Assembly (NCBI GenBank): GCA_020200195.1
Contig: JAIVJE010000026.1
Location: 1 to 9,567, forward strand
Source: Acidobacteriota bacterium
GTDB lineage: Bacteria; Acidobacteriota; Vicinamibacteria; Vicinamibacterales; 2-12-FULL-66-21
Length of the DNA stretch: 9,567 bases
Reading direction: 5' to 3'
This document shows, in pieces, positions 1 through 7,187 of this stretch. The notes under the pieces were generated by a model. The model ran no database searches. It was not told the DNA's origin and worked only from the letters and a program-made list of their open reading frames with translations. Position 1 is the stretch's first letter. Each line of letters starts with the position of its first letter. The position numbers and the translations under genes are program-made.

Positions 1-1
1 G

Positions 2-1063
2 GACTGGACTGTCGATCCGTTCACGTTCCAGGAGAAGGACGGCTACTTCTACGGCCGCGGCACGACCGACGACAAGGCCCAAGCGGCGATCTGGGTGGCG
101 ACGCTCATCCGCTTCAAGCAGGAAGCATTCACGCCAAAGCGCGATCTCATCGTGGCGCTGACCGCGGACGAGGAAGGCTGGGGGCCTGCGAATGGCGTCG
201 ACTGGCTGATCAAGAATCATCGCGCGCTCATCGATGCGGAGTACTGCCTCAACGAGGGGGGCGGCGGGCAGATCAAGAACGGACGGCGCGTGCTCAACGA
301 GGTGCAGGCAGCGGAGAAGCACTACGCCACGTTTCGCGTCGAGGCCAAGAACAAAGGCGGCCATAGCTCACTTCCCGTCAAGGACAACGCGATTTACCGG
401 CTTGCTGCGGCGCTCGGGAAGCTGGCCGCGTACGACTTCCCCGTCCACCTGACCGAGATCACGAAGGCGTTCTTCCAGCGCACCGCGGCCATAGTCGATG
501 GCCAGGAAGGGGCTGACATGAAGGCTGTGGTGGCCTCTGCGAAGCCTGATCCCGCTGTGGTCGCCCGCCTCGCGACAACACCGCTGTATAACGCCGTGCT
601 TCGAACCACCTGCGTCGCCACCATGCTCGAGGGCGGCCATGCGGAGAACGCCCTGCCGCAGACGGCCCGCGCGACTGTCAACTGCCGAGTGATCCCCGGT
701 GAGACTCCACTGGACGTCCAGCGCACGCTTGAACGGGTGCTCGACGATCCCACGCTGACCGTCACCGCCGCCACGGATTACGCGACGAGCCCTGTGTCTC
801 CGCTGCGGCCCGATCTGATGCAGGTCGTCGAGCGGATCACGAACGACCTCTGGCCTGGCGTCCCGGTCGTCCCCGTCATGTCCACCGGCGGCACCGATGG
901 TACATTCCTCCGTATCGCCGGCATCCCTACCTACGGCATTTCCGGGTTGTTCGAGGACATCGACGATGTGCGGGCGCACGGCCGTGACGAGCGGCTCGGG
1001 GTAAAGGAGTTCTACGAGGGGCGGGAGTTTCTGTATCGACTGGTCAAGGAGGTGTCGCGGTAG
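2..1063 (+). CDS. M20/M25/M40-family zinc metallopeptidase, 5' end outside window
   Basis: This is a probable cytoplasmic di-zinc hydrolase that cleaves a peptide or amide bond next to a free carboxylate. The frame is open from base 2, so the start and roughly the first 100 residues, including the first HxD zinc motif, lie to the left. About 353 residues are visible. They show GRGTTDDKA (visible residues 18-26, with the metal-bridging Asp), LTADEEGWG with the catalytic/metal Glu pair near 57-58, the CLNEGGGG metal-site region, KGGHSSLP of the dimerisation domain, GHAENALPQ, and a C-terminal AHGRDERL supplying the last zinc His. This motif order is diagnostic of M20. The GTG at 95 is not the real start, because conserved sequence continues upstream. 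The gene ends 5 bp before the isomerase and probably shares its transcript. The exact substrate cannot be read from the sequence. Confidence 0.93.
   Translation, partial: DWTVDPFTFQEKDGYFYGRGTTDDKAQAAIWVATLIRFKQEAFTPKRDLIVALTADEEGWGPANGVDWLIKNHRALIDAEYCLNEGGGGQIKNGRRVLNEVQAAEKHYATFRVEAKNKGGHSSLPVKDNAIYRLAAALGKLAAYDFPVHLTEITKAFFQRTAAIVDGQEGADMKAVVASAKPDPAVVARLATTPLYNAVLRTTCVATMLEGGHAENALPQTARATVNCRVIPGETPLDVQRTLERVLDDPTLTVTAATDYATSPVSPLRPDLMQVVERITNDLWPGVPVVPVMSTGGTDGTFLRIAGIPTYGISGLFEDIDDVRAHGRDERLGVKEFYEGREFLYRLVKEVSR
1046..1052 (+). promoter_or_regulatory. Shine-Dalgarno-like AAGGAGG before the isomerase
   Basis: AAGGAGG lies inside the last codons of the M20 gene. It is 16 nt from the ATG at 1069, which is longer than the usual 5-10 nt, so it is only a probable ribosome binding site. 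Its position suggests coupled translation of the two genes. Confidence 0.4.
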
Positions 1064-1068
1064 CTCCC

Positions 1069-1848
1069 ATGCCCAAGCTTGCCGCCAACCTGACGATGCT
1101 GTTCGGCGAAGTTGAGTTTCTCTCGCGCTTTGCCGCCGCCGCCAGCGCAGGGTTCGAAGCAGTCGAGTACTTGTTTCCCTACGACTATGAGCCGGACATC
1201 CTGAAGCAGCACCTGCACGACCATGGACTCGTCCAGGTGCTGCACAACCTGCCGGCGGGCAACTGGGCCGCCGGTGAACGTGGAATCGCATGCCTTGCGG
1301 AGCGCGTGGCCGAGTTCAGGGCGGGCATCGACAGAGCGATCGAGTACGCGGGCGCCCTTGACTGCGATCGCGTCAATTGCCTCGCGGGGATCCTGCCGCA
1401 GACGACCGACCCGGCGACCGCACGCGAGACGCTGATTCACAACTTGCAATACGCAGCACCTCGTCTGAAGGCGGCCGGCGTCAAGCTGCTCATCGAACCA
1501 ATCAACACCCGCGACGTTCCTGGATTCTTCCTCAGCGGGACCCGGCAGGCGGTCGAGATCATCGAAGCAGTCGGCTCCGACAACCTGTTTCTCCAGTACG
1601 ACATCTACCATATGCAGATCATGGAGGGGAATCTCGCGCCGACGATCCAGAGCTACCTTCCTCGGATCGGACACATGCAGCTGGCCGATTCGCCGGGACG
1701 TCATGAACCGGGAACCGGAGAAATCGACTTTGGCTTCCTATTGGAGTTCGTCGATCGCGCACGCTACACGGGATGGATCGGATGTGAGTACATTCCGAAG
1801 GGTGAGACCGTCGAAGGGCTTCGCTGGGCCACGCCGTACTTGAGGTGA
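1069..1848 (+). CDS. hyi: Hydroxypyruvate isomerase family protein (Hyi/OtnI-like)
   Basis: This cytoplasmic TIM-barrel isomerase interconverts hydroxypyruvate and tartronate semialdehyde, or a related 2-oxo-tetronate as in OtnI. The protein has 259 residues, almost the same as E. coli Hyi (about 258). It begins with MPKLAANLTMLFGE, the usual N-terminus, and carries LLIEPIN (Glu143), QYDIYHMQ (Asp178), HMQLAD (Gln204) and GCEYIPKG (Glu240). Those residues form the metal site and the acid/base Glu pair of the family. The gene starts 5 bp after the M20 stop and is followed by a tartronate semialdehyde reductase-type gene, the classic partner. The sequence alone does not separate Hyi from OtnI activity. 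The neighbouring GarR and GarL homologues favour a tartronate semialdehyde/hydroxypyruvate role. Confidence 0.93.
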   Translation: MPKLAANLTMLFGEVEFLSRFAAAASAGFEAVEYLFPYDYEPDILKQHLHDHGLVQVLHNLPAGNWAAGERGIACLAERVAEFRAGIDRAIEYAGALDCDRVNCLAGILPQTTDPATARETLIHNLQYAAPRLKAAGVKLLIEPINTRDVPGFFLSGTRQAVEIIEAVGSDNLFLQYDIYHMQIMEGNLAPTIQSYLPRIGHMQLADSPGRHEPGTGEIDFGFLLEFVDRARYTGWIGCEYIPKGETVEGLRWATPYLR

Positions 1849-1858
1849 CGATGTCGGA

Positions 1859-1894
1859 GAGCGACGTCAGGGAGTTCCGCAGATGAGCGACGTC
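1859..1894 (+). repeat. 10-bp direct repeat flanking the garR ribosome binding site
   Basis: GAGCGACGTC occurs at 1859-1868 and again at 1885-1894, where it overlaps the start codon of the reductase. Between the copies lies AGGGAG (1869-1874), a Shine-Dalgarno-like site 8 nt before the ATG at 1883. The first copy belongs to a 12-codon mini-ORF (ATG at 1851, stop TGA at 1884-1886) that overlaps the garR start as ATGA. Confidence 0.5.
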
Positions 1895-2770
1895 GGGTTT
1901 ATCGGGTTGGGCACGATGGGAGCGCCGATGGCGCGTCATCTGCTGGATGGCGGGCACAGGCTCTTCGTTCATACGCGCAGCCGAGTGCCGGAAACAGTGC
2001 AGTCAGCCGGTCCCACCGTCTGTAGCAGCGGCAAAGAAGTGGCGCAGCATGCCGAGATCATTTTTGTGATGGTGCCCGACACGCCCGATGTCGAGAAGGT
2101 CCTGTTCGGAACCAATGGCGTCGCCGAAGGATTGACCGCGGGCAAGATCGTCGTCGACATGAGTTCCATTTCGCCGATCGATACGAAGGCCTTTGCCCGG
2201 CGGATCAATGAGCTGGGCTGTCAGTACCTGGACGCTCCAGTCTCGGGCGGCGAGGTGGGCGCCAAGGCCGCTTCACTGACGATTATGGTCGGTGGCAGCG
2301 AGGAGGCGTTCGCACAGGTGAAGCCGTTGTTCGCCTTGATGGGCAAGAACATCACGCTGGTTGGTGCCAACGGTGATGGCCAGACGACCAAGGTGGCCAA
2401 CCAGATCATCGTTGCGCTCACCATCGAAGCGGTGGCCGAGGCGCTGCTGTTCGCGGCGAAGGCGGGCGCCGATCCCGCGAACGTCCGACAGGCACTGATG
2501 GGCGGCTTCGCCTCGTCACGCATTCTCGAGGTACACGGCGAGCGGATGCTCAAGCGCACCTTCGAGCCGGGCTTTCGCATCGAGCTCCACCAGAAGGATT
2601 TGAATCTGGCCCTCACCAGCGCACGACTGCTCGGGGTGTCGCTGCCCAATACGTCCACCGCCCAGGAGCTCTTCAACGCCTGCACCGCGCACGGCGGCAA
2701 GGCGTGGGACCATTCGGCGATGCTGCGAGCGCTGGAGATCATGGCCGACTTCGAAGTCCGATCGAGGTGA
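1883..2770 (+). CDS. garR: 2-hydroxy-3-oxopropionate (tartronate semialdehyde) reductase family dehydrogenase
   Basis: This NAD(P)-dependent beta-hydroxyacid dehydrogenase probably reduces tartronate semialdehyde to D-glycerate in the cytoplasm. It has 295 residues, typical of GarR/GlxR. The Rossmann motif VGFIGLGTMGAPMA is at residues 4-17, the substrate loop DAPVSGGEVGA at 117-127, and KVANQI with the catalytic Lys170 at 170-175. A conserved FRIELHQKDL with Lys238 is near the C-terminal helices. The ATG at 1883 puts the Rossmann motif in its usual place and has AGGGAG 8 nt upstream. The gene sits 34 bp after the isomerase and 17 bp before the aldolase. Other family members reduce 3-hydroxyisobutyrate or succinic semialdehyde, but the isomerase and aldolase neighbours support the tartronate semialdehyde assignment. 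Confidence 0.9.
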   Translation: MSDVGFIGLGTMGAPMARHLLDGGHRLFVHTRSRVPETVQSAGPTVCSSGKEVAQHAEIIFVMVPDTPDVEKVLFGTNGVAEGLTAGKIVVDMSSISPIDTKAFARRINELGCQYLDAPVSGGEVGAKAASLTIMVGGSEEAFAQVKPLFALMGKNITLVGANGDGQTTKVANQIIVALTIEAVAEALLFAAKAGADPANVRQALMGGFASSRILEVHGERMLKRTFEPGFRIELHQKDLNLALTSARLLGVSLPNTSTAQELFNACTAHGGKAWDHSAMLRALEIMADFEVRSR

Positions 2771-2787
2771 CGGCCACCTTCCCGCCT

Positions 2788-3570
2788 ATGGATATTCCGA
2801 TCAACGAGCTCAAACGTGCCTTCCTCGAAGGGCGGCCGCAAATCGGTTTGTGGAGCAGCCTCGCGAGCCACATCACCGTCGAAGTGATCGCCGGCTCCGG
2901 CTTCGACTGGCTCCTGCTCGACACCGAGCACTCGCCGAATGAGCTGACGATGGTGCAGAGCCAGTTGCAGGCGATGACGGGCGGCACCGCGACAGCGGTC
3001 GTGCGGCCCGCGTGGAACGATCCGGTGTTGTTCAAACGGCTTCTCGACATCGGCGTCCAGAGCTTTCTGGTGCCGTGGGTGCAGACAGTCGAGGAAGCGC
3101 AGACGGCAGTCGCCTCGACACGCTATCCCCCCGAGGGGATCCGGGGCTTCGCCGCGATCACGCGAGCCAATCGGTACGGTCGCATCAAGGACTACGCCAG
3201 GCACGTCCACAACCAATTGTGCGTGGTGGTGCAAATCGAAACGCGCGTCGCCCTGCAGAATCTGGAAGCGATTGCGCGAGTCGACGGCATCGACGGTCTG
3301 TTCATCGGGCCGAGCGATCTCGCGGCCGATCTGGGTCACTTCGGGAACAGCGCGCACCCTGATGTCCGGGCCACCATAGACGGCACGATTACGCGGATCG
3401 TGAAGACCGGAAAGGTCGCCGGCATCCTCGCCCCGGTCGAAGCAGACGCGCGCCACTGGCTGCAGCTCGGGTGTCGGTTCGTCGCGGTCGGCAGCGACGC
3501 CGGCATCCTCGCGAGGCAGAGCGAAGCGCTTGCGGCAAAGTTCAAGCAACAGGCGTTGGGCGAGACGTGA
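2788..3570 (+). CDS. garL: HpcH/HpaI family class II aldolase (GarL-like)
   Basis: This metal-dependent pyruvate aldolase cleaves a 2-keto-3-deoxy sugar acid to pyruvate plus an aldehyde. For GarL, the 5-keto-4-deoxy-glucarate aldolase, the aldehyde is tartronate semialdehyde. From the ATG at 2788 the protein has 260 residues, near GarL (about 256). It shows GRPQIGLW, DWLLLDTEHSPNE (His48), VVRPAWND (Arg73), TRYPPEGIRG, VVVQIET (Glu151) and GLFIGPSDLAADLG (Asp177). His and Arg are the catalytic residues and Glu and Asp the metal ligands of the family. I chose 2788 because MDIPINELKRAF is the normal family N-terminus. An in-frame GTG at 2767 overlaps the garR stop and is an alternative. Rhamnonate (YfaU/RhmA) and HpaI-type aldolases share this fold, so the substrate is inferred from the neighbours. 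Confidence 0.9.
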   Translation: MDIPINELKRAFLEGRPQIGLWSSLASHITVEVIAGSGFDWLLLDTEHSPNELTMVQSQLQAMTGGTATAVVRPAWNDPVLFKRLLDIGVQSFLVPWVQTVEEAQTAVASTRYPPEGIRGFAAITRANRYGRIKDYARHVHNQLCVVVQIETRVALQNLEAIARVDGIDGLFIGPSDLAADLGHFGNSAHPDVRATIDGTITRIVKTGKVAGILAPVEADARHWLQLGCRFVAVGSDAGILARQSEALAAKFKQQALGET

Positions 3571-3597
3571 CGGATCGCACACTCGATCAAGCGCACG

Positions 3598-4557
3598 ATG
3601 GCGAAAATCTCGTGGCGGCTGCTGCCGCTGATTGTCGTCATCTATTTCGTGGCCTACATCGATCGCACGAACGTCGGGTTCGCGGCGAGCGCCATGAACA
3701 AGGACCTGGGGTTCACGGCGTACGTGTACGGCTGGGGCGCCGGTATTTTCTTTCTCGGCTACTTCCTGTTCGAGGTGCCGAGCAACGTCATCCTGCACCG
3801 CGTCGGCGCGCGTGTGTGGATCGCGCGCATCATGGTCACCTGGGGCATCGTGTCGGGGCTGATGATGTTCATCACCGGCCCGGCGAGCTTCATGCTCGTC
3901 CGGTTTCTGCTCGGCGTGGCCGAGGCCGGCTTCTTCCCCGGCGTCCTGCTGTATTTCACCTACTGGTTTCCTGCCGCCTATCGCGCGCGCGTTGTGTCGG
4001 CGCTGTTTCTCGCCGTGCCCGGGTCGAATGCCATTGCCGCGGCACTGTCCGGCGCAATCCTTCAACTCGACGGCACCAGGGGACTTGCGGGATGGAAGTG
4101 GATGTTCCTGCTCGAATCGCTCCCCGCGATTCTGCTCGCGCCGGTCGTACTGGCCGTCCTGACCGATCGGCCGTCCGCCGCCAGGTGGCTGTCGGTCGAC
4201 GAGCGCACGTGGCTCGAGACGCAGCTCGCGTCTGAGCGCCGCACGATCGAGGGCGCGCAGAAGCACCTGACGCTGTTTCAGGCGCTCACCGACCGGCGTG
4301 TGGCCGGTCTATCGCTGATCTACCTGACGATCGTCACCGCCACGTACGGCATCACGTTCTTCCTGCCGCTGATCGTGAAGGCGCACGGTCTCTCCGACAT
4401 GTCCACCGGCCTCGCCACGGCGATCCCGTACACGATCGGAACGATTGGTATGGTGTTGTGGGCGTACTCGTCGGATCGACGGCACGAGCGGCGCTGGCAC
4501 TTTGTCGTCGCGGCATTCGTCGCCGGCGCCGGGCTCGTCGCGGCAGGGTTGAACACC
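3598..4557 (+). pseudogene. ACS-family MFS transporter, C-terminus lost at a junction
   Basis: This was an inner-membrane proton-coupled symporter of the anion:cation symporter family, which includes the glucarate/galactarate transporters GudP and GarP and relatives for other organic acids. The ATG at 3598 gives MAKISWRLLP followed by YIDRTNVGFAA (residues 20-30), FFLGYFLFEVPSN and RFLLGVAEAGFFPG (102-115), all typical of the family. A hydrophilic loop at about 190-225 separates the two halves, and helices to about TM9 are recognisable through residue about 318. Family members usually have about 430 residues and 12 helices, so about 110 residues (TM10-12) are absent. Beyond about 4557 the frame stays open to 5124, but that part is antisense to the dehydratase and is not transporter sequence. 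The gene starts 27 bp after garL, and no good ribosome binding site is visible. A functional product seems unlikely if the junction is real. Confidence 0.85.
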
Positions 4558-4570
4558 GGCGCCGGCATGC
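4546..4570. other. Tail-to-tail deletion or assembly junction
   Basis: Transporter homology on the plus strand stops near 4551, and dehydratase homology on the minus strand stops near 4561-4566, with no space for either gene's missing end. The palindrome CCGGCGCCGG lies at the junction (4556-4565), and an identical copy lies 33 bp to the left at 4523-4532. Exact breakpoints cannot be fixed without an intact relative. Confidence 0.8.
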
Positions 4571-5886
4571 TTCAGCACGAGCACCGAGGTCTGGTCAACC
4601 GGCAGATCTGGATCGTCGATCCGAGCCGCCATGTCGTTGTAGTCGGCAAATACGACAGCTTTGCCGGCATGGCGATGCAGCCGCGGATCCGCGGCCGGCG
4701 GCTTGATCACGGCGCCGTCAGGCGCGAGGTTTCCGCGGAGGACCGCCAGGGTATCGGACGGCACCAGGGCTCTCTCGCGCGTGCGAATCACGTCGTCGTT
4801 GAACACCCGTGCTCCAGCGATGTTCTCCCCGAGCGTGCGACCGTTGACCGTGAGCGCGAGTGGATCGATCAAGTCGCCGAGGTTGTTCAGCAGCACGCGC
4901 AGGCCGCCGGCGTAGAAGAAATCCTCCATCAGGTATTCGCCCAACGGGCGGATGTTCGCCAGCAGCGGTGTGCGGCGCGCCAGCGCGTCGAAATCGTTCA
5001 ACGTGAGGCCGACGCCGGCGCGACGCGCCATGGCGATGAGATGAATGATGGCGTTGGTCGAACCGCCAATCGCGAGCACGGTCGTAATCGCGTTGCGAAA
5101 CGACACCTCGTTGCACAGGGCTGACGGCCGGAGGTCCTCCCACACCATGTCCACGATGCGCCTGCCGGTCGCGGACGCCATCGCGGCGTGGCGGGAATCG
5201 GCGGCGGGAATCGAGGCCGCGCCGGGAAGCGTCAGTCCCAGCGCTTCCGCGGCGCTCGTCATCGTCGACGCCGTTCCCATCGTCATGCAGTGCCCCGGCG
5301 AGCGTGCGATGCCCTGCTCGATGTCCTGCCAGTCCTGTTCGGTGATGGTGCCCGCGCGGAGCTCGGCCCAGTACTTCCAGACGTCTGAGCCGGACCCGAG
5401 CGTCGCGCCGCCCCAGTTGCCACGGAGCATCGGCCCGGCGGGCATGAAAATCGCCGGTAGATTCACGGAAGTGGCGCCCATGATGAGCGCCGGCGTCGTC
5501 TTGTCGCAGCCGCCCATCAGCACGGCGCCGTCGGCGGGATACGAACGCAGCAGTTCCTCGGTCTCCATCGCGAGGAAATTGCGATACAGCATCGTCGTCG
5601 GCTTCTGGAACGGCTCGGAGAGCGTCATCGCGGGCAGTTCGACCGGAAATCCACCAGCGGCCCACACGCCGCGCTTCACGTCTTCGACGCGCTGCTTGAA
5701 ATGGGCATGACAGGGGTTGATGTCACTCCACGTGTTGACGATAGCTATCACCGGCTTGCCGGCGTAGTCGGATCGCTCGTAGCCCATCTGCGCTGTGCGC
5801 GATCGATGTCCGAAGCTGCGCAGGTCCTGTGCACCGTACCAGCGATGACTCCGCAGATCCTCGGGACGTTTGCGCACGTTGCTCAT
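4561..5886 (-). pseudogene. IlvD/Edd family sugar-acid dehydratase (L-arabonate dehydratase-like), C-terminus lost
   Basis: This was an Fe-S and Mg-dependent dehydratase that converts a sugar acid to its 2-keto-3-deoxy form. The ATG at 5886 gives MSNVRKRPEDLRSHRWYGAQ, a normal N-terminus. Cluster cysteines appear in SDINPC (Cys59), GGCDKTTP (Cys127, with the Asp-Lys metal-site pair) and SPGHC (Cys200), followed by MGTASTM, AIGGSTNA and LRGNLAPDGAVIKP. The spacing matches pentonate dehydratases such as L-arabonate dehydratase better than IlvD proper. Recognisable sequence ends at residue about 442 (SVLVLKHAG), whereas relatives run to about 570-580. The lost part includes the SDARMSGT-type motif with the catalytic serine, so the product should be inactive if the sequence is real. 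The frame stays open to 4309, but that stretch is antisense to the transporter. It converges on the catabolic operon, which suggests a shared pathway. Confidence 0.85.
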
Positions 5887-5901
5887 GGAAGCCGACCGGA
5901 A

Positions 5902-5929
5902 AGTATACCTGTGGGCTAGTCAGTGACAC
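5902..5929 (-). promoter_or_regulatory. Candidate sigma70-type promoter for the dehydratase
   Basis: Read on the minus strand, GTGTCA (5924-5929, 4 of 6 matches to TTGACA) is followed after 16 bp by TATACT (5902-5907, 5 of 6 matches to TATAAT). Transcription would begin about 5895, leaving a leader of only about 8-10 nt before the ATG at 5886. That fits the lack of a clear Shine-Dalgarno sequence there. This is a by-eye match only. Confidence 0.3.
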
Positions 5930-5969
5930 GAGATGTGATGGGTCGCTGTTCGGCATACTGCCACCGAAG

Positions 5970-6643
5970 ATGCTGCAGTCGGAAATCGTGGCTGCACAGA
6001 TGGACCTTTACCCGGCCGTATCGATACTGTTCCGCCAATCGGAGAGCGACGAGCTGCAGCGCGCCGAATCTGGACTGTGGGGCATGGCCGGGGTCGTGAC
6101 GAGCCCGCTGCATTGCCCAACTGCCGAGACGCTCGTCGGGATGTCGTTCTTCAGCGAGTACACGTTTGCGAAGATGGCTGCCGACGAGACCCAGCTCGGC
6201 GATCGACAGCCGCCGCCGTTGCTGCGTGCCGCATGGACCATCGCGCAGTCGGCCGGCCCATGGTGGCCGTGGGCCAACGGGGCGATCCTGACGGAACGCC
6301 CCACGGAGATCCAGGTCACGCAGCTGACCGATGCGCTGCCGCTATCGCTGCGCGCCTTCTACGATGTGGTCGGCGCCGTCGATTTCATCGGCCGACATCA
6401 GAAGATCCTGGCGCCGGACAGCTCCGTTGCTCCCGATCCTCTCGTCGTGTTCGGAGTCGACGATGCGCTCGCCGAATGCGAATCGCTGGATGACGACGAG
6501 CGATCAGTCATCACCATTGCGCCCGACGACTTGCACAAGGAGGAGTGTGCTTTCGATGTGGTGGTTTCCCAGGGTATGAAGGAATCGACCGAGGTGTCCC
6601 GGAGGAGCTTGACCAGGTGCGGACCGGGCTTGTGGAATTCTGA
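5970..6643 (+). pseudogene. Uncharacterised protein, possibly SUKH/SMI1-KNR4-like, with internal deletion and frameshift
   Basis: I do not recognise a named function. From the ATG at 5970 the frame encodes MLQSEIVAAQMDLYP, then GPWWPWANGAILTERPTEIQ, LPLSLRAFYDVVGAVDFIG and ITIAPDDLHKEE. The LPLSLRAFY..VG block resembles the core of SUKH/SMI1-KNR4 domains. After about 6538 the frame loses family character, while the frame beginning near 6545 reads VCFRCGGFPGYEG followed by VPEELDQVRTGLVEF and a stop at 6641-6643. That is a plausible native C-terminus. About 30-40 residues seem to be missing between HK and CFR, and the frame changes there. Left uncorrected, the first frame runs to 6950 through the hairpin and antisense to the VOC gene. 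An in-frame ATG at 6000 is an alternative start, and the 141 in-frame bases before 5970 overlap the dehydratase 5' end and look non-coding. SUKH proteins often act as immunity proteins, but no toxin is seen here. Confidence 0.6.
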
Positions 6644-6649
6644 GTCGAT

Positions 6650-6677
6650 GGCCCCGCCGGCGGAAGCCGGCGGGGCC
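6650..6677. terminator. Hairpin between convergent genes, likely bidirectional terminator
   Basis: A perfect 12-bp inverted repeat (left arm 6650-6661 GGCCCCGCCGGC, loop GGAA at 6662-6665, right arm 6666-6677) lies between the stop of the SUKH-like gene (6643) and the stop of the VOC gene (6690). Neither strand has a following T-run, so it is not a textbook intrinsic terminator. Position and stem strength still suggest transcript-end formation or protection for both genes. Confidence 0.6.
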
Positions 6678-6689
6678 TGTGTCATCACA

Positions 6690-7187
6690 CTAGCTGTGAG
6701 TCGCCTGAGGAGCGAACTTCTTCATCCACTCCGCCTGCCGCTGCTGCATCTCCTGTGGCGTGAGGTCTTCCTTGTGGGTCGCGATCGTCCACGCGTACCC
6801 CTGTGGGTCAGTGAAGGTCCCGCAACGATCGCCCCAGAACTGATCTCCCATCTGTCCCATCGGCCCGCCGGCAACCTGTCCGCCAGCTGCCACGGCGCGA
6901 TTGAACAGCGCGTCGCAATCCTCGACATAGACCCAGAGCGAGGCCGGTGAACCGCCGATCGCTTTGGGGCCTTTGCCACCCATCATCGCGTCGTTCACCA
7001 TGATGCGCGAGTCGCCGATGCGCACTTCCGCGTGCATGATCTTCCCATCGGGGCCAACGGCGCGCGACACTTCTTCGGCACCAAGGGCCTTCTTGTACCA
7101 ATCGATTGCCTGCACTGCGTTGTCGAGCGTGAGCTGCGGCGTCACCGTATGGTACCCGTCGGGAACTGCCTTCTTCGCTTTGGCCAT
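6690..7187 (-). CDS. VOC superfamily protein (glyoxalase/PhnB-like)
   Basis: This is a small cytoplasmic vicinal-oxygen-chelate-fold protein of 165 residues. It carries DGYHTVTPQLTLDNAVQAIDWYKKALGA (residues 10-37, described by its leading GYHTVTP and WYKKALGA), then MHAEVRIGDSRIMVND (51-66), WVYVEDCD (85-92) and WGDRCGTFTDPQGYAW (118-133). The tail ATHKEDLTPQEMQ is typical of PhnB-like VOC proteins. Many of these have no known substrate, so enzymatic activity should not be assumed. I chose the ATG at 7187 because AAAGGAGG lies 5 nt upstream and MAKAKKAVPDGYHTV is a usual start. An upstream ATG at 7253 would add 22 residues that look non-coding and include the ribosome binding site. It is transcribed convergently to the SUKH-like gene and divergently from the permease, so it is probably monocistronic. 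Confidence 0.9.
   Translation of the reverse strand: MAKAKKAVPDGYHTVTPQLTLDNAVQAIDWYKKALGAEEVSRAVGPDGKIMHAEVRIGDSRIMVNDAMMGGKGPKAIGGSPASLWVYVEDCDALFNRAVAAGGQVAGGPMGQMGDQFWGDRCGTFTDPQGYAWTIATHKEDLTPQEMQQRQAEWMKKFAPQATHS

Noticed and set aside
368..1291. Minus-strand open frame of 307 codons
   Set aside because: It is antisense to the M20 peptidase and isomerase, which carry intact catalytic motifs. The antisense translation has no recognisable domain.
2221..4266. Long minus-strand open frame of 681 codons
   Set aside because: It lies antisense to garR, garL and the transporter, all with clear family motifs. The translation is low-complexity Arg/Asp/His-rich, typical of a shadow frame in GC-rich DNA.
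4309..4560. C-terminal extension of the dehydratase reading frame
   Set aside because: It is antisense to well-conserved transporter helices and does not match the expected C-terminal domain of IlvD/Edd proteins.
4680..4695. 16-bp perfect palindrome GCCGCGGATCCGCGGC
   Set aside because: It lies inside the dehydratase coding region near KPPAADPRL and is explained by GC-rich codons; no matching copies or site context suggest an operator or attachment site.
4558..5124. C-terminal 190 residues of the transporter reading frame
   Set aside because: They are antisense to conserved dehydratase sequence on the minus strand and contain no membrane helices, so they are not a real transporter tail or a fused domain.
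4718..5665. Minus-strand open frame of 315 codons
   Set aside because: It is another frame over the dehydratase gene, Arg-rich and without motifs.
6644..6950. Read-through extension of the SUKH-like reading frame
   Set aside because: It crosses the hairpin and runs antisense to the VOC gene; the native stop is at 6641-6643 in the shifted frame.
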